From Anaerolineaceae bacterium UBA5365 (GTDB taxonomy: Bacteria; Chloroflexota; Anaerolineae; Anaerolineales; Anaerolineaceae), in assembly GCA_002407905.1 (NCBI GenBank), contig DHPL01000031.1, positions 1-9,074 of the forward strand: a stretch of DNA of 9,074 nt. The letters are read 5' to 3'. Positions 1-6,700 of the stretch are shown piece by piece (the stretch's first letter is position 1; the number at the start of each line of letters is the position of its first letter). A program made the position numbers and the translations under genes. A model generated the notes under the pieces. That model did not search any database. It was not told the DNA's origin and worked only from the letters and a program-made list of their open reading frames with translations.

Positions 1-60
1 GCGGTCAAAACCAACCAGGTGATTGGCGTAAATTTTCTTGACACCTTCCAGGCGGCGTGA
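1..60 (+). CDS. Possible 3' end of an unidentified rightward gene (partial)
   Basis: Reading frame 1 on the + strand is open from the window edge and gives 19 residues (beginning AVKTNQVIGV, ending TFQAA) before a TGA at 58-60. Codon choice is similar to the neighbouring genes. The following terminator at 105-137 and the leftward genes beyond it would make this the end of a convergent gene. The case is weak: the stretch is short, it lies largely inside the inverted repeat, and other frames here are open too, including a minus-strand frame from about base 66 to base 1 with no visible start codon. No family can be recognised from so few residues. Confidence 0.2.
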   Translation, partial: AVKTNQVIGVNFLDTFQAA

Positions 61-97
61 TAAACTTTACGCCAATCACCTGGTTGGTTTTGACCGC
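1..97. repeat. Perfect 32-bp inverted repeat with 33-nt centre, cut by window edge
   Basis: Bases 1-32 are the exact reverse complement of 66-97 with no mismatch. The 33 bases between them (33-65) are not self-complementary. The left arm begins at base 1, so the repeat may be longer than seen; it cannot be shorter. No U-rich tract follows the right arm on the + strand, so it does not look like an ordinary rightward terminator, and the stem is much longer than terminators usually are. Possible explanations are a mobile-element end, a recombination site, a long RNA hairpin, or a fold-back artefact at a contig end. The sequence alone does not decide between them. Confidence 0.9.
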
Positions 98-104
98 ATC
101 TTCG

Positions 105-137
105 CTATAAAACAACAGGCAGCCATCGGCTGCCTGT
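105..137 (-). terminator. Intrinsic terminator of the scpA-ytxG-ytxH-like group
   Basis: A 10-bp GC-rich stem (115-124 pairing with 128-137, loop 125-127) is followed on the minus strand by the U-rich tail TGTTTTATAG (114 down to 105). It lies about 20 bases beyond the stop codon of the YtxH-like gene, the right place to end the leftward transcript. The + strand side has no U-tract, so it should act in one direction. Confidence 0.8.
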
Positions 138-156
138 ATTGTGAACAGTGCGGAAA

Positions 157-582
157 CTAGGGTTTGAGTGTCTGCTGGACTTTCTTCTCGGTCTGGTCAA
201 CAGCAGTTTTGACATCCGCGGCGGTTTTGTCTACAGCGTCTTTGACGTCCACTTTAGCGGCTTCCACTTTGTCCTTTACTTCGTCCTTGACCTCGGCAGC
301 CTTTTCCTTGAGGGTCACACCCAGTTCTTCGGCTTTGGCCTTGGTGACAGCGGAGAGCTCTTCGGCCTTGGTGAGGGCATCGTGGTAGGCTAATTCGGCC
401 TTTTTGCGTGTCTCTTCAAAGGATTCCATACCCTTATCTTTGAGTTCGATGGCTTTTTCCTTGATGACCTGTCGGGTCTCTTCACCGGATTGGGGGGCCA
501 TCAGCAGGGAGGCCACCGCGCCGGCGAGGGCACCAACAGCAAAACCGACTACAAAGGCTCCAAATGTGTTTTCTTCTGACAT
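157..582 (-). CDS. YtxH-domain protein, small membrane-anchored amphipathic-helix protein
   Basis: A 141-residue protein. Residues 7-31 are a Gly/Ala-rich hydrophobic segment (GFAVGALAGAVASLLMAP), and the SGEETR motif follows at about 32-37; together they are the hallmark of the YtxH family (gas-vesicle GvpP-like). Residues 38-140 are almost entirely Lys/Glu/Asp/Ala-rich helix. Two near-identical 11-residue units (VDVKDAVDKTA at 111-121, ADVKTAVDQTE at 122-132) resemble LEA or apolipoprotein surface helices. The ATG at 582 was chosen because AGAGGAG lies 5 nt upstream (594-588) and the YtxH motif starts at once; an ATG 28 codons earlier adds unrelated sequence that overlaps the previous gene. 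It is the last gene of the leftward group, 28 nt after its neighbour. In Bacillus, ytxH sits beside ytxG and is linked to general stress; a similar role here is inference. The molecular function is not established. Confidence 0.85.
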   Translation of the reverse strand: MSEENTFGAFVVGFAVGALAGAVASLLMAPQSGEETRQVIKEKAIELKDKGMESFEETRKKAELAYHDALTKAEELSAVTKAKAEELGVTLKEKAAEVKDEVKDKVEAAKVDVKDAVDKTAADVKTAVDQTEKKVQQTLKP

Positions 583-610
583 AGTAACTCCTCTTCGAAT
601 GGTTAGTTGT

Positions 611-1042
611 TTACTTTTTGAAACGGAATAAATCGACCAGCTTGCGTACAGAAGCCAAGGATTCATTCATTTTTATCACAGGTTCGGTGACATTATCACT
701 CAAGAACCTCACCGTTCCTTTTAACGTGTTAACAGTTTCAGTGGTGGAATTGAGAATGGGTTTGATCTCATTCTGCAGCAAATTGGTCAGGGTGGCGATT
801 TGCAGGATCAGGATTACTGCCGCGATGCCGATCAGGAAGATCTCGAAGGCCAGCAGGATGATAAAAATATCGCGCACGTTGGCGGCCGCGGCAGGGTTGC
901 GTGCCAGGAAGACCAGCCCCACGATGATGCCTGCCAATAACAGTACAGTCACGATGATGGCAATCACAAGCCCGGTCTTGTTTTCAGCTTCCTTTTCAGG
1001 GGCTGGAAGGGCCTTAACTTCTTCTGGCGTCTCGTTGGTCAT
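611..1042 (-). CDS. Two-helix membrane protein, YtxG/DUF948-like
   Basis: A 143-residue protein. The N-terminus is acidic and probably cytoplasmic (1-22). Two strongly hydrophobic segments follow at about 24-47 and 59-83, then a polar helical tail (about 88-140) with regularly spaced hydrophobic residues, in the style of DUF948/YtxG proteins (NEIKPILNSTTETVNTL at 91-107). The ATG at 1042 has AAGGA about 7 nt upstream. It follows scpA by 60 nt and precedes the YtxH-domain gene by 28 nt, matching the ytxG-ytxH order known from Bacillus. That synteny is the main reason for the call; the sequence similarity visible by eye is modest. Its role is unknown; a membrane partner for the YtxH protein is a guess. 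A TATAAT box in the gap from scpA suggests it may also have its own promoter. Confidence 0.7.
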   Translation of the reverse strand: MTNETPEEVKALPAPEKEAENKTGLVIAIIVTVLLLAGIIVGLVFLARNPAAAANVRDIFIILLAFEIFLIGIAAVILILQIATLTNLLQNEIKPILNSTTETVNTLKGTVRFLSDNVTEPVIKMNESLASVRKLVDLFRFKK

Positions 1043-1060
1043 GGCTATTTCCTTCTTGCG

Positions 1061-1066
1061 ATTATA
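1061..1066 (-). promoter_or_regulatory. TATAAT -10 box upstream of the YtxG-like gene
   Basis: The minus strand reads TATAAT at 1066-1061, in the gap between the scpA stop and the next start codon. Transcription would begin near 1054, giving a leader of about 12 nt that contains the AAGGA ribosome binding site. No good -35 hexamer lies 16-18 nt upstream. The box overlaps a small inverted repeat (ATTAT at 1061-1065, ATAAT at 1071-1075) that could be an operator. It would allow the membrane pair to be expressed apart from scpA. Confidence 0.4.
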
Positions 1067-1102
1067 TCTGATAATGACAAGTGAGCCGGCTTTGTAGAGG
1101 GG

Positions 1103-1879
1103 TTATTCGTCCTGGATTTGGATTTCTGTAGCCATCGAAAGCTCAGCTTCCTCGGTGGGCTCAACCACGATATCGCCAAAGTTTCCGTCCTGGCTGGTGT
1201 GGACGACGTGCTGTTTTACCAGTTCCAAAATTGCCAAAAACAGGACAACCGTATCCAGGCGGCTGGGCTTTTCCCCCAACATGGTCCTGAAGCTGACCCG
1301 GTTTTGGCTGCGCAGCGAACTGATGAGTTCCTGTACCTTGCGCTGCAGAGTGTGCCGCGGGATGCTGATGAGCGAACCGGGCTGGATGGGGGCTTCGCGG
1401 CTCATGAGCGCTTCGAGCGCCAATACCAAATCCTGGGCCTCCAAGCCGGAAAGGTCGAAGCTCACATTCATCGGATAACGGGGGGGCAAATGCAGGTAGG
1501 AGCGCAGGTTCTGGGCAAGGCGGGAATTAAGCCAGCTGGTCGCGTTTTTGATCTCCCGGTAGAGCAGGAGCTGGCGGGCCAGGGCTTCGCCGGGGTCTTC
1601 TTCCTCTTCCAGGCGGATCACCGGCCTGGGCAGGAGGGTCTCGCTTTTGATCTGCACCAACTTGGTGGCCAAAATGAGGAATTCCGAGATGTAATCGGGG
1701 TTTGCATCCTGATTCGCCTGAACATAGGCCAAAAATTGGTCGGTCACTTTGGCGATCGAGAGCTTGGTGATGTCCAGCTCCGCACGCTGGATCAGGTCCA
1801 GCAATAAATCCAGGGGACCGGAATACAGTTCGGTCTCAAATTCGAGGACGTTGGCTTCGTTAGCCCATGCAGGTGCCAT
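1103..1879 (-). CDS. scpA: ScpA, kleisin subunit of the SMC-ScpAB condensin
   Basis: A 258-residue protein of normal length for ScpA (segregation and condensation protein A). ScpA bridges the two ATPase heads of the SMC dimer and binds ScpB. The N-terminal domain has the family signature YSGPLDLLLDLI (19-30), followed by DITKLSIAKVTDQFL (36-50) and the helix EFLILATKLVQIKS (66-79), which contacts the SMC coiled-coil neck in known structures. An acidic stretch (91-95, EEEED) begins the variable linker. The C-terminal winged helix is about 172-240 (VSFRTMLGE at 195-203, then TVVLFLAILELVKQ). An acidic tail follows it. The ATG at 1879 lies close before the signature and has no Shine-Dalgarno sequence; an extended -10 box 6 nt upstream suggests a leaderless start. 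scpB, often adjacent, is not here. Its partner smc is on the other strand about 1.9 kb away. Confidence 0.95.
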   Translation of the reverse strand: MAPAWANEANVLEFETELYSGPLDLLLDLIQRAELDITKLSIAKVTDQFLAYVQANQDANPDYISEFLILATKLVQIKSETLLPRPVIRLEEEEDPGEALARQLLLYREIKNATSWLNSRLAQNLRSYLHLPPRYPMNVSFDLSGLEAQDLVLALEALMSREAPIQPGSLISIPRHTLQRKVQELISSLRSQNRVSFRTMLGEKPSRLDTVVLFLAILELVKQHVVHTSQDGNFGDIVVEPTEEAELSMATEIQIQDE

Positions 1880-1885
1880 GCTTAA

Positions 1886-1891
1886 ATTCTA
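1886..1891 (-). promoter_or_regulatory. Extended -10 promoter of scpA, leaderless
   Basis: The minus strand reads TGG then TAGAAT (hexamer 1891-1886), an extended -10 of the TGn-TANNNT type. Only 6 nt separate the hexamer from the scpA ATG at 1879, so transcription should start at or next to the A of the start codon. No -35 match and no ribosome binding site are visible, which agrees with a leaderless mRNA. Confidence 0.45.
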
Positions 1892-1933
1892 CCATTGCAG
1901 CCATTGCTTTCGCCGAGGGAGGGATGCCTGCGT

Positions 1934-1939
1934 TACAAT
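1934..1939 (+). promoter_or_regulatory. -10 box of the threonine-synthase-like gene, leaderless
   Basis: TACAAT lies exactly 6 nt before the ATG at 1946, mirroring the spacing seen for the divergent scpA promoter. No good -35 hexamer is found 15-19 nt upstream. A purine-rich GAGGGAGGG at 1915-1923 is too far (22 nt) to serve as ribosome binding site for 1946, and a transcript starting at this -10 would not contain it. Confidence 0.4.
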
Positions 1940-1945
1940 TAATGC

Positions 1946-3019
1946 ATGCCTGAAAACCAATATTATTGCGGAAACTGCGGCTCTCCCTACCCACCCAGCG
2001 GCTTGCCCGCGTACTGCCCGGATTGCGGCGGTAAGTGGGTCTGCGGACCCCTAAAGTTTAGCCCGGCGGAAACAGAGCAGAAAGGCATATGGCGGCATCG
2101 CGCCAGTTTTGGCAGTTCCGGGCCGGTCACCTATCTGGGCGAGGGGTCTACCGCGTTGGTGCCTCTAAGTGGGGTTGATGGCGTGTACTCCAAGTGCGAG
2201 CATCTGAACCCTTCAGGATCATTTAAGGACCGGGGCACGGCGCTATTGATCAGCGAATTACGTCAGCGCGGGATCGAGACAGTGGTAGAAGATTCATCCG
2301 GGAACGCCGGCGCCTCACTAGCCTTGTACAGCAAGGCTTTTGGGATCACCAGCCGTATTTATGTGCCAGAGAGCACATCCGGGCCAAAAAGGCAGCAAAT
2401 CACGCGAGCGGGAGCGGAGGTGGTGCCTGTTCCCGGAGCGCGCGAGGCAGCGCATCAAGCGGTTGAAATAGCCGTATGCGAGGAAGGCCTGCCCTATGGC
2501 TCCCACGCTCTGCAGCCGTTCCATCTGGCTGCCTATGCCGGCATCATCTATGAACTCTACGAGGACTTGGGGCAGCTTCCAGGCACCGTGGTGGCGCCGG
2601 CCGGGCACGGTTCGCTCTTCCTCGGGACGCTCTTAGGCGCTCGCAGCCTGGAGGCCTACTTGAACCGGCCGCGCAGCATAAGCCATGTTGGCGTCCAACC
2701 TGAAAATTGCGCGCCGATCGCGCGGCTCTGGCAGGGGCAAGGCTTCGCGGGGTCGCGGGGGAAGAGCATCGCGGAGGGCACTCAGGTTGAGAGCCCAGCC
2801 CGCTTGGATGAAATCATCGCGGCTTTGGACCGGAGGCGGGATACGGTGCACAGCGTTGGGGAAGACGAAATTCAGATCGCTTGGCAGCAGTTGCTCCAGC
2901 AGGGATTTTATGTGGAACCCACTTCGGCAATGGTCTGGGCGGCGTACCGCGCCTTTGGGAGCGAATGGCCAAAGCCGGTGGTGTTGATATTGAGCGGTTC
3001 TGGGTTAAAATATGCTTGA
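1946..3019 (+). CDS. thrC: Threonine-synthase-like PLP enzyme with N-terminal zinc ribbon
   Basis: A 357-residue fold-type II PLP enzyme. Threonine synthase converts O-phosphohomoserine to threonine in the cytoplasm. The N-terminus holds a zinc-ribbon-like set of cysteines (C8, C11, C24, C27; CGNC and CPDC), as in the short archaeal/Thermus-type enzymes. NPSGSFKDRG at 88-97 contains the expected PLP lysine K94. EDSSGNAGASLA (115-126) is the substrate loop typical of the family. APAGHGS (217-223) is the presumed PLP-phosphate-binding loop, replacing the more usual Gly-rich form. LSGSGLK (349-355) is the expected C-terminal motif. The ATG at 1946 is the first in frame before the ribbon; it lacks a ribosome binding site and may be leaderless. 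The neighbours are not threonine-pathway genes, so another beta-replacement activity in the same superfamily (for example cysteate-synthase-like) cannot be excluded. Confidence 0.8.
   Translation: MPENQYYCGNCGSPYPPSGLPAYCPDCGGKWVCGPLKFSPAETEQKGIWRHRASFGSSGPVTYLGEGSTALVPLSGVDGVYSKCEHLNPSGSFKDRGTALLISELRQRGIETVVEDSSGNAGASLALYSKAFGITSRIYVPESTSGPKRQQITRAGAEVVPVPGAREAAHQAVEIAVCEEGLPYGSHALQPFHLAAYAGIIYELYEDLGQLPGTVVAPAGHGSLFLGTLLGARSLEAYLNRPRSISHVGVQPENCAPIARLWQGQGFAGSRGKSIAEGTQVESPARLDEIIAALDRRRDTVHSVGEDEIQIAWQQLLQQGFYVEPTSAMVWAAYRAFGSEWPKPVVLILSGSGLKYA
2984..3011 (+). promoter_or_regulatory. Promoter for rnc-smc inside the end of the upstream gene
   Basis: TTGATA (2984-2989), a 16-nt spacer and TAAAAT (3006-3011) each match the sigma-70-type consensus at five of six positions. 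The box pair sits in the last codons of the threonine-synthase-like gene. Transcription would start near 3018, giving an rnc leader of about 75 nt that consists almost wholly of the hairpin at 3030-3083. Read-through from upstream also remains possible, since no terminator separates the genes. Confidence 0.5.
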
Positions 3020-3029
3020 AAACTAGTGT

Positions 3030-3083
3030 GAACTGCTGGACCGTTTGGCATCAATTGCTTGATGATAGACGCACCGGCAGTTC
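3030..3083 (+). promoter_or_regulatory. Long symmetric hairpin in the rnc 5' leader, candidate RNase III autoregulatory site
   Basis: This non-coding stretch folds end to end: 3030-3039 pairs with 3074-3083 (10 pairs, one G-U); a 2x2 internal loop follows; 3042-3047 pairs with 3066-3071 (6 pairs, two G-U); one G/A mismatch follows; 3049-3054 pairs perfectly with 3059-3064; the loop is TTGC. That makes 22 pairs in 54 nt, about two helical turns, the size RNase III binds and cuts. The base after the stem starts the GGAGGT ribosome binding site. No U-tract follows, so it is not an intrinsic terminator. In E. coli, RNase III cleaves a stem in its own leader and lowers its own expression; the same role here is inference. 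Confidence 0.7.
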
Positions 3084-3089
3084 GGAGGT
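3084..3089 (+). promoter_or_regulatory. Ribosome binding site of rnc, abutting the leader hairpin
   Basis: GGAGGT lies 3 nt before the ATG at 3093, a near-consensus but close-spaced Shine-Dalgarno. It begins on the base after the leader hairpin. One further U-G pair (3029 with 3084) could draw its first base into the stem, so folding or cleavage of the hairpin could affect ribosome access. Confidence 0.75.
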
Positions 3090-3092
3090 CTT

Positions 3093-3794
3093 ATGAATCC
3101 GAACGCAACCCAAAAACTGGAAGATTTTTTACCCGTTGAATTTAAGGATAAATTCCTTCTGCGCCGCGCGCTGACGCACCGTTCCTACCTGAATGAGAAC
3201 CGCGAAGCCTTGGAAGACAACGAACGCCTTGAGTTCGTTGGCGATGCCATCCTTGCCTTTGTAGTTGCCGAATGGCTGTACAAGCAATACCCGGAAAAAC
3301 GCGAAGGCTTCCTGACCAAGATCCGCTCTTCCCTGGTGCATACCCAGAAACTGGCTGAATTCGCTCGAAAGATCGGACTGGGCCAGGCCTTGCTGCTGGG
3401 TAAGGGTGAGGAACAGGCCGGCGGACGGGATAGGGCCCCGATCCTCTGCGATGCCTTCGAAGCGCTGATCGCCGCAGTTTACCTGGATGGCGGCATGGAA
3501 GCCGTGAAGCAGTTGGTGCTGCCACTGGTTGCTGAGGAAGCCGACAAGATCATCTTCAACCGCAGCGACGAAGACGTAAAAAGCCGCCTTCAGGAGTGGG
3601 CTCAGGCGCAGGGATTCGGCTCACCGCACTATGAACTGGTGGGAGAAAGCGGGCCAGACCACGCCAAGAACTTTAGGGTGGCGGTATGGGTGAATGAAAC
3701 CAGGCTCGGTGAAGGCAGCGGCGTGAGCAAGCAAAGCGCTGAGAAGAGCGCGGCCGCGGACGCGCTGATCACATTAGAAATTAGGGATTTGTAG
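3093..3794 (+). CDS. rnc: Ribonuclease III
   Basis: A 233-residue protein of full length for bacterial RNase III, the dimeric Mg-dependent endonuclease that cuts double-stranded RNA in rRNA precursors and structured mRNAs. The nuclease domain (about 5-150) carries the signature NERLEFVGDA (43-52) with catalytic E47 and D51, the equivalent of E. coli E65 at E71, and LCDAFEALIAAVYLDGG (118-134) with catalytic D120 and E123. The C-terminal dsRNA-binding domain is about 161-230 (LQEWAQAQG, GPDHAKNF at 187-194, KQSAEKSAAADAL). All key residues are present. The ATG is set by GGAGGT just upstream. smc begins on the base after the stop codon, so the two are co-transcribed and probably translationally coupled; rnc-smc is a pair common in many bacteria. 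Its leader hairpin suggests self-control. Confidence 0.97.
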   Translation: MNPNATQKLEDFLPVEFKDKFLLRRALTHRSYLNENREALEDNERLEFVGDAILAFVVAEWLYKQYPEKREGFLTKIRSSLVHTQKLAEFARKIGLGQALLLGKGEEQAGGRDRAPILCDAFEALIAAVYLDGGMEAVKQLVLPLVAEEADKIIFNRSDEDVKSRLQEWAQAQGFGSPHYELVGESGPDHAKNFRVAVWVNETRLGEGSGVSKQSAEKSAAADALITLEIRDL

Positions 3795-6700
3795 ATGGAT
3801 ACTCGTTTAGCCTCATTGGGATTGCACGGTTATAAAACCTTTGCCCGCCAGACTGAGCTGGAATTTCCTGCCCGGATCACGGCGATCGTCGGTCCGAATG
3901 GGTCTGGAAAATCGAATGTAGCCGATGCGATCCGCTGGGTATTGGGCGAGCAGTCCTATTCCCTGCTGCGTGCGAAAAAGACCGAGGACATGATCTACTC
4001 CGGCTCGGAACAGCGGTCGCGGGCTGGCATGGCGGAAGTGTCGATTCACTTCAACAATGCCGAAGCCTGGCTGCCGATCGATTACAGCGAGGTGGTACTT
4101 ACCCGGCGGGCTTACCGGGACGGACAGAACGAATACCTGATCAACGGACAGCGCGTACGCCTGCGCGATTTTCACGAACTTTTGGCCAAGACCGGCCTCT
4201 CTGACCGGACTTACACGATCATCGGGCAGGGGCTGGTAGACCAGGCGCTCTCGATCAAGCCGGACGAACGCCGCAAGCTCTTCGAGGAAGCGGCCGGCAT
4301 CGGTTTGTATCGCAGCCGCAAGGAAGAAGCTTTGCGCCGCCTGGAGGCTACCCAGCGCAACCTGGAGCGGGCATCGGACATCATGGACGAACTGCGGCCG
4401 CGTTTGCGCAGCCTGGAGAAGCAGGCGGCGCGGGTAGGCGAATATAAACAGGTCCGGGAGGACTTGCAGCGCAACCTGCGTGATTGGTACGGCTTTCACT
4501 GGCTGAAAAGCCAGCGGGAGCTGGAACGGATCAACCGGGACCTGGAGCAGGCAAAAAAGCGGGCCGACGAAGCCAACCAGATTTTGCTGGATAACCGGAC
4601 GGAGAGCGGTATGCTGCGGGACAAGGTGGAGGCCGCCCGCGTCAATTACAACCATCTGCGGGACGAACTGCAGGGCCTAAGCGATTTGATCCGCAACCAA
4701 AACCAGGATCTGGCCATCCTGGAGGAACGCGGACGGCTGGCAAGGCAAAACCAAAGCCAGCTTGAAAGCGACCAGGGTATCCTGGAAGAGACCGTGCGCT
4801 CGGGGGAAAGGGCCATCGCTGCAAGCCAGGCGGAAGTAGAAAAACGTGAGCAGGAATTGGCGGAGCTGGCAGCCGAGCATGAAACCGCACGCACAAGTCT
4901 GGAGGCAGGCAGACAGGCCCGGCAAAAACTGGAGCACCAACGCCACAGTCTGCAGGGCCAGGTGCTGGATGCTGAGAAGGAGCTGGTTTCCATTCGTTCC
5001 CACCGCAAGGACTTGGGCGAGCGTTTGGAAGAGCTTGAGACAAGCATGCGCAATAACACCACGCAGAAAGCTGAGCTGGCGGAAAAAACTGCCAATCAGA
5101 AAGGTGATGTAAGCAGGTTCGCTGAAGCATTGAATACGCTTGAGGCGGAACGCAAAGCTGCCGCAGCCAAACGTGAGGAACTCGTTGCATCTGAAACACG
5201 CTTGCGCCAGGACCGGGATGCCAATAATCAGCGCAGAAACCAATTGAACCTCGCTGAAAACCAGCTCCGAAACCGGCTGGACCTGCTGGTGCAAAGCCAG
5301 GAAAGCCTGACCGGATTTTCAGAAGGTGCCAAGGCGGTTTTGGGGCAGAAGGGCAGGAATGGCACGCGAGACTGGACCGACCTGGCCACCAAGCTGGATG
5401 TGGAAGAAAAGTACGAGGCGGCCATCGCTGTGGCCCTCGGCGAAGCGATCGATCTGCTCGTGCTGGAGGATGGCGAGTTGGACCGGGCGGTCATTGAGGG
5501 CATCGAAACCTCGACCGACGAACGGGTTGCCCTGCTGGCCAGCCGGGATTCGCGGAAGAAGTCCGGCTTGGGGCCTGTGCCGCAGGGAATCATCGCCGCC
5601 GCTAGCGAATTGGTTGGCAACGCCGCGGGTTTAAAGCTGGTAGTGGATGCGCTTTTGGGGCATTACCTGGTGGTTGAAGACGCGGCAGCCGCCCAAAAGC
5701 TGCGCGCTGCTGGAACTGCCTATCATCTGGTGACCTTGAAAGGCGAACTCTTTCTGGATAACGGGATAACGATACTAGGGAGCGCCAAAGGCGGCAGCAA
5801 GGTATCCTACCAGCGGACCCGGCGTGACCTGGAGACGGCCCTGGCCCAAAACAAGACAGAGCTGGAAAAGCTGGATGAACTCGATAAGCACCTGCAGAAC
5901 CAGGCGCAGGCCTTGGAAAACGACCTGAATGCGAGCAGCGGAAAGCTTAATGCTTTGCAAATTCGGGCTGAGAACCATCAGCGGGAACTTTCCCAGGCCC
6001 AATTGGAACTGGATAAAAGCTTGAGCCAATTGACCCTGCTGGAACGCCAGGCAACGGACCAGGAAGCAGCTTTGACGCGCTCCAAGACCCAAAGAGACAG
6101 CAGTGAGGTCCGGGAGAAGGAACTGAGCGGAAAGCTCGCAGCCTGGCAGGAAGAGCTGGATGGTCTGCGAAAAACGCTGCGGGAACAAAATTTGGAAACC
6201 CTGGAACAGCGCTACCAGTACCTTGAAACTGAGCGAAAAGTAGTGGACCAGGCTTTGGGGCATGCCCGCGTGAACCTGCAGAACTTAGGTTTGCGCCAAA
6301 AAGCGGATACCCAGCAGTTGGAGTCGGTTAAACAACGTTTGCAGGAAACCCTTAAAGCTTTGGGAGAGATAGCTGAAAGTACAGAACAGCTGCGCGTAGC
6401 CACTGAGGGTCACGCTCAAGCCTCCTCCGCTATGAAAAGTGAATCGCTCGAACCATTGGCCCTGGAACTGCAAGGAATGGAACGCGAGCTTAAATTGCTT
6501 GCGGATATGGAAAGCCAAACCCAGCAAGACCTGAGCCTGAAGGAAAGGCAGCTCACGCACCACCAGCTGGAATTAGCCCGCGAGCAGGAAAAAACGATCA
6601 ATCTCAAAAATCGCATCGAGGACGACTTTGGTCTGATCGAGTTGGAATACAAGCAAAACTATTCCCAGGATACGCCCCTGCCTTTCCCGGATATGGTGAT

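Noticed and set aside
583..666. 28-codon N-terminal extension of the YtxH-domain protein (ATG at 666)
   Set aside because: It overlaps the end of the preceding gene, adds unrelated residues, and the ATG at 582 has a strong, well-spaced ribosome binding site.
1118..1807. 229-codon open frame on the + strand opposite scpA
   Set aside because: It lies wholly antisense to a clear ScpA gene, shows no recognisable family, and is explained by the GC-biased third positions of the real gene.
1924..1953. Nine-codon upstream frame (MPALQLMHA) with a GAGGGAGGG before it, overlapping the PLP-enzyme start
   Set aside because: The predicted transcript begins near 1946, after this frame starts, and the codons show no threonine or isoleucine bias expected of an attenuator leader peptide.
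3030..3083. Reading the rnc leader hairpin as a terminator for the PLP-enzyme gene
   Set aside because: The stem is followed by GGAGGTCTT rather than a U-tract, and the internal loop and mismatch are unlike intrinsic terminators.
3813..4655. 280-codon minus-strand frame within smc
   Set aside because: It is antisense to the conserved SMC head, with no motif and no ribosome binding site of note.
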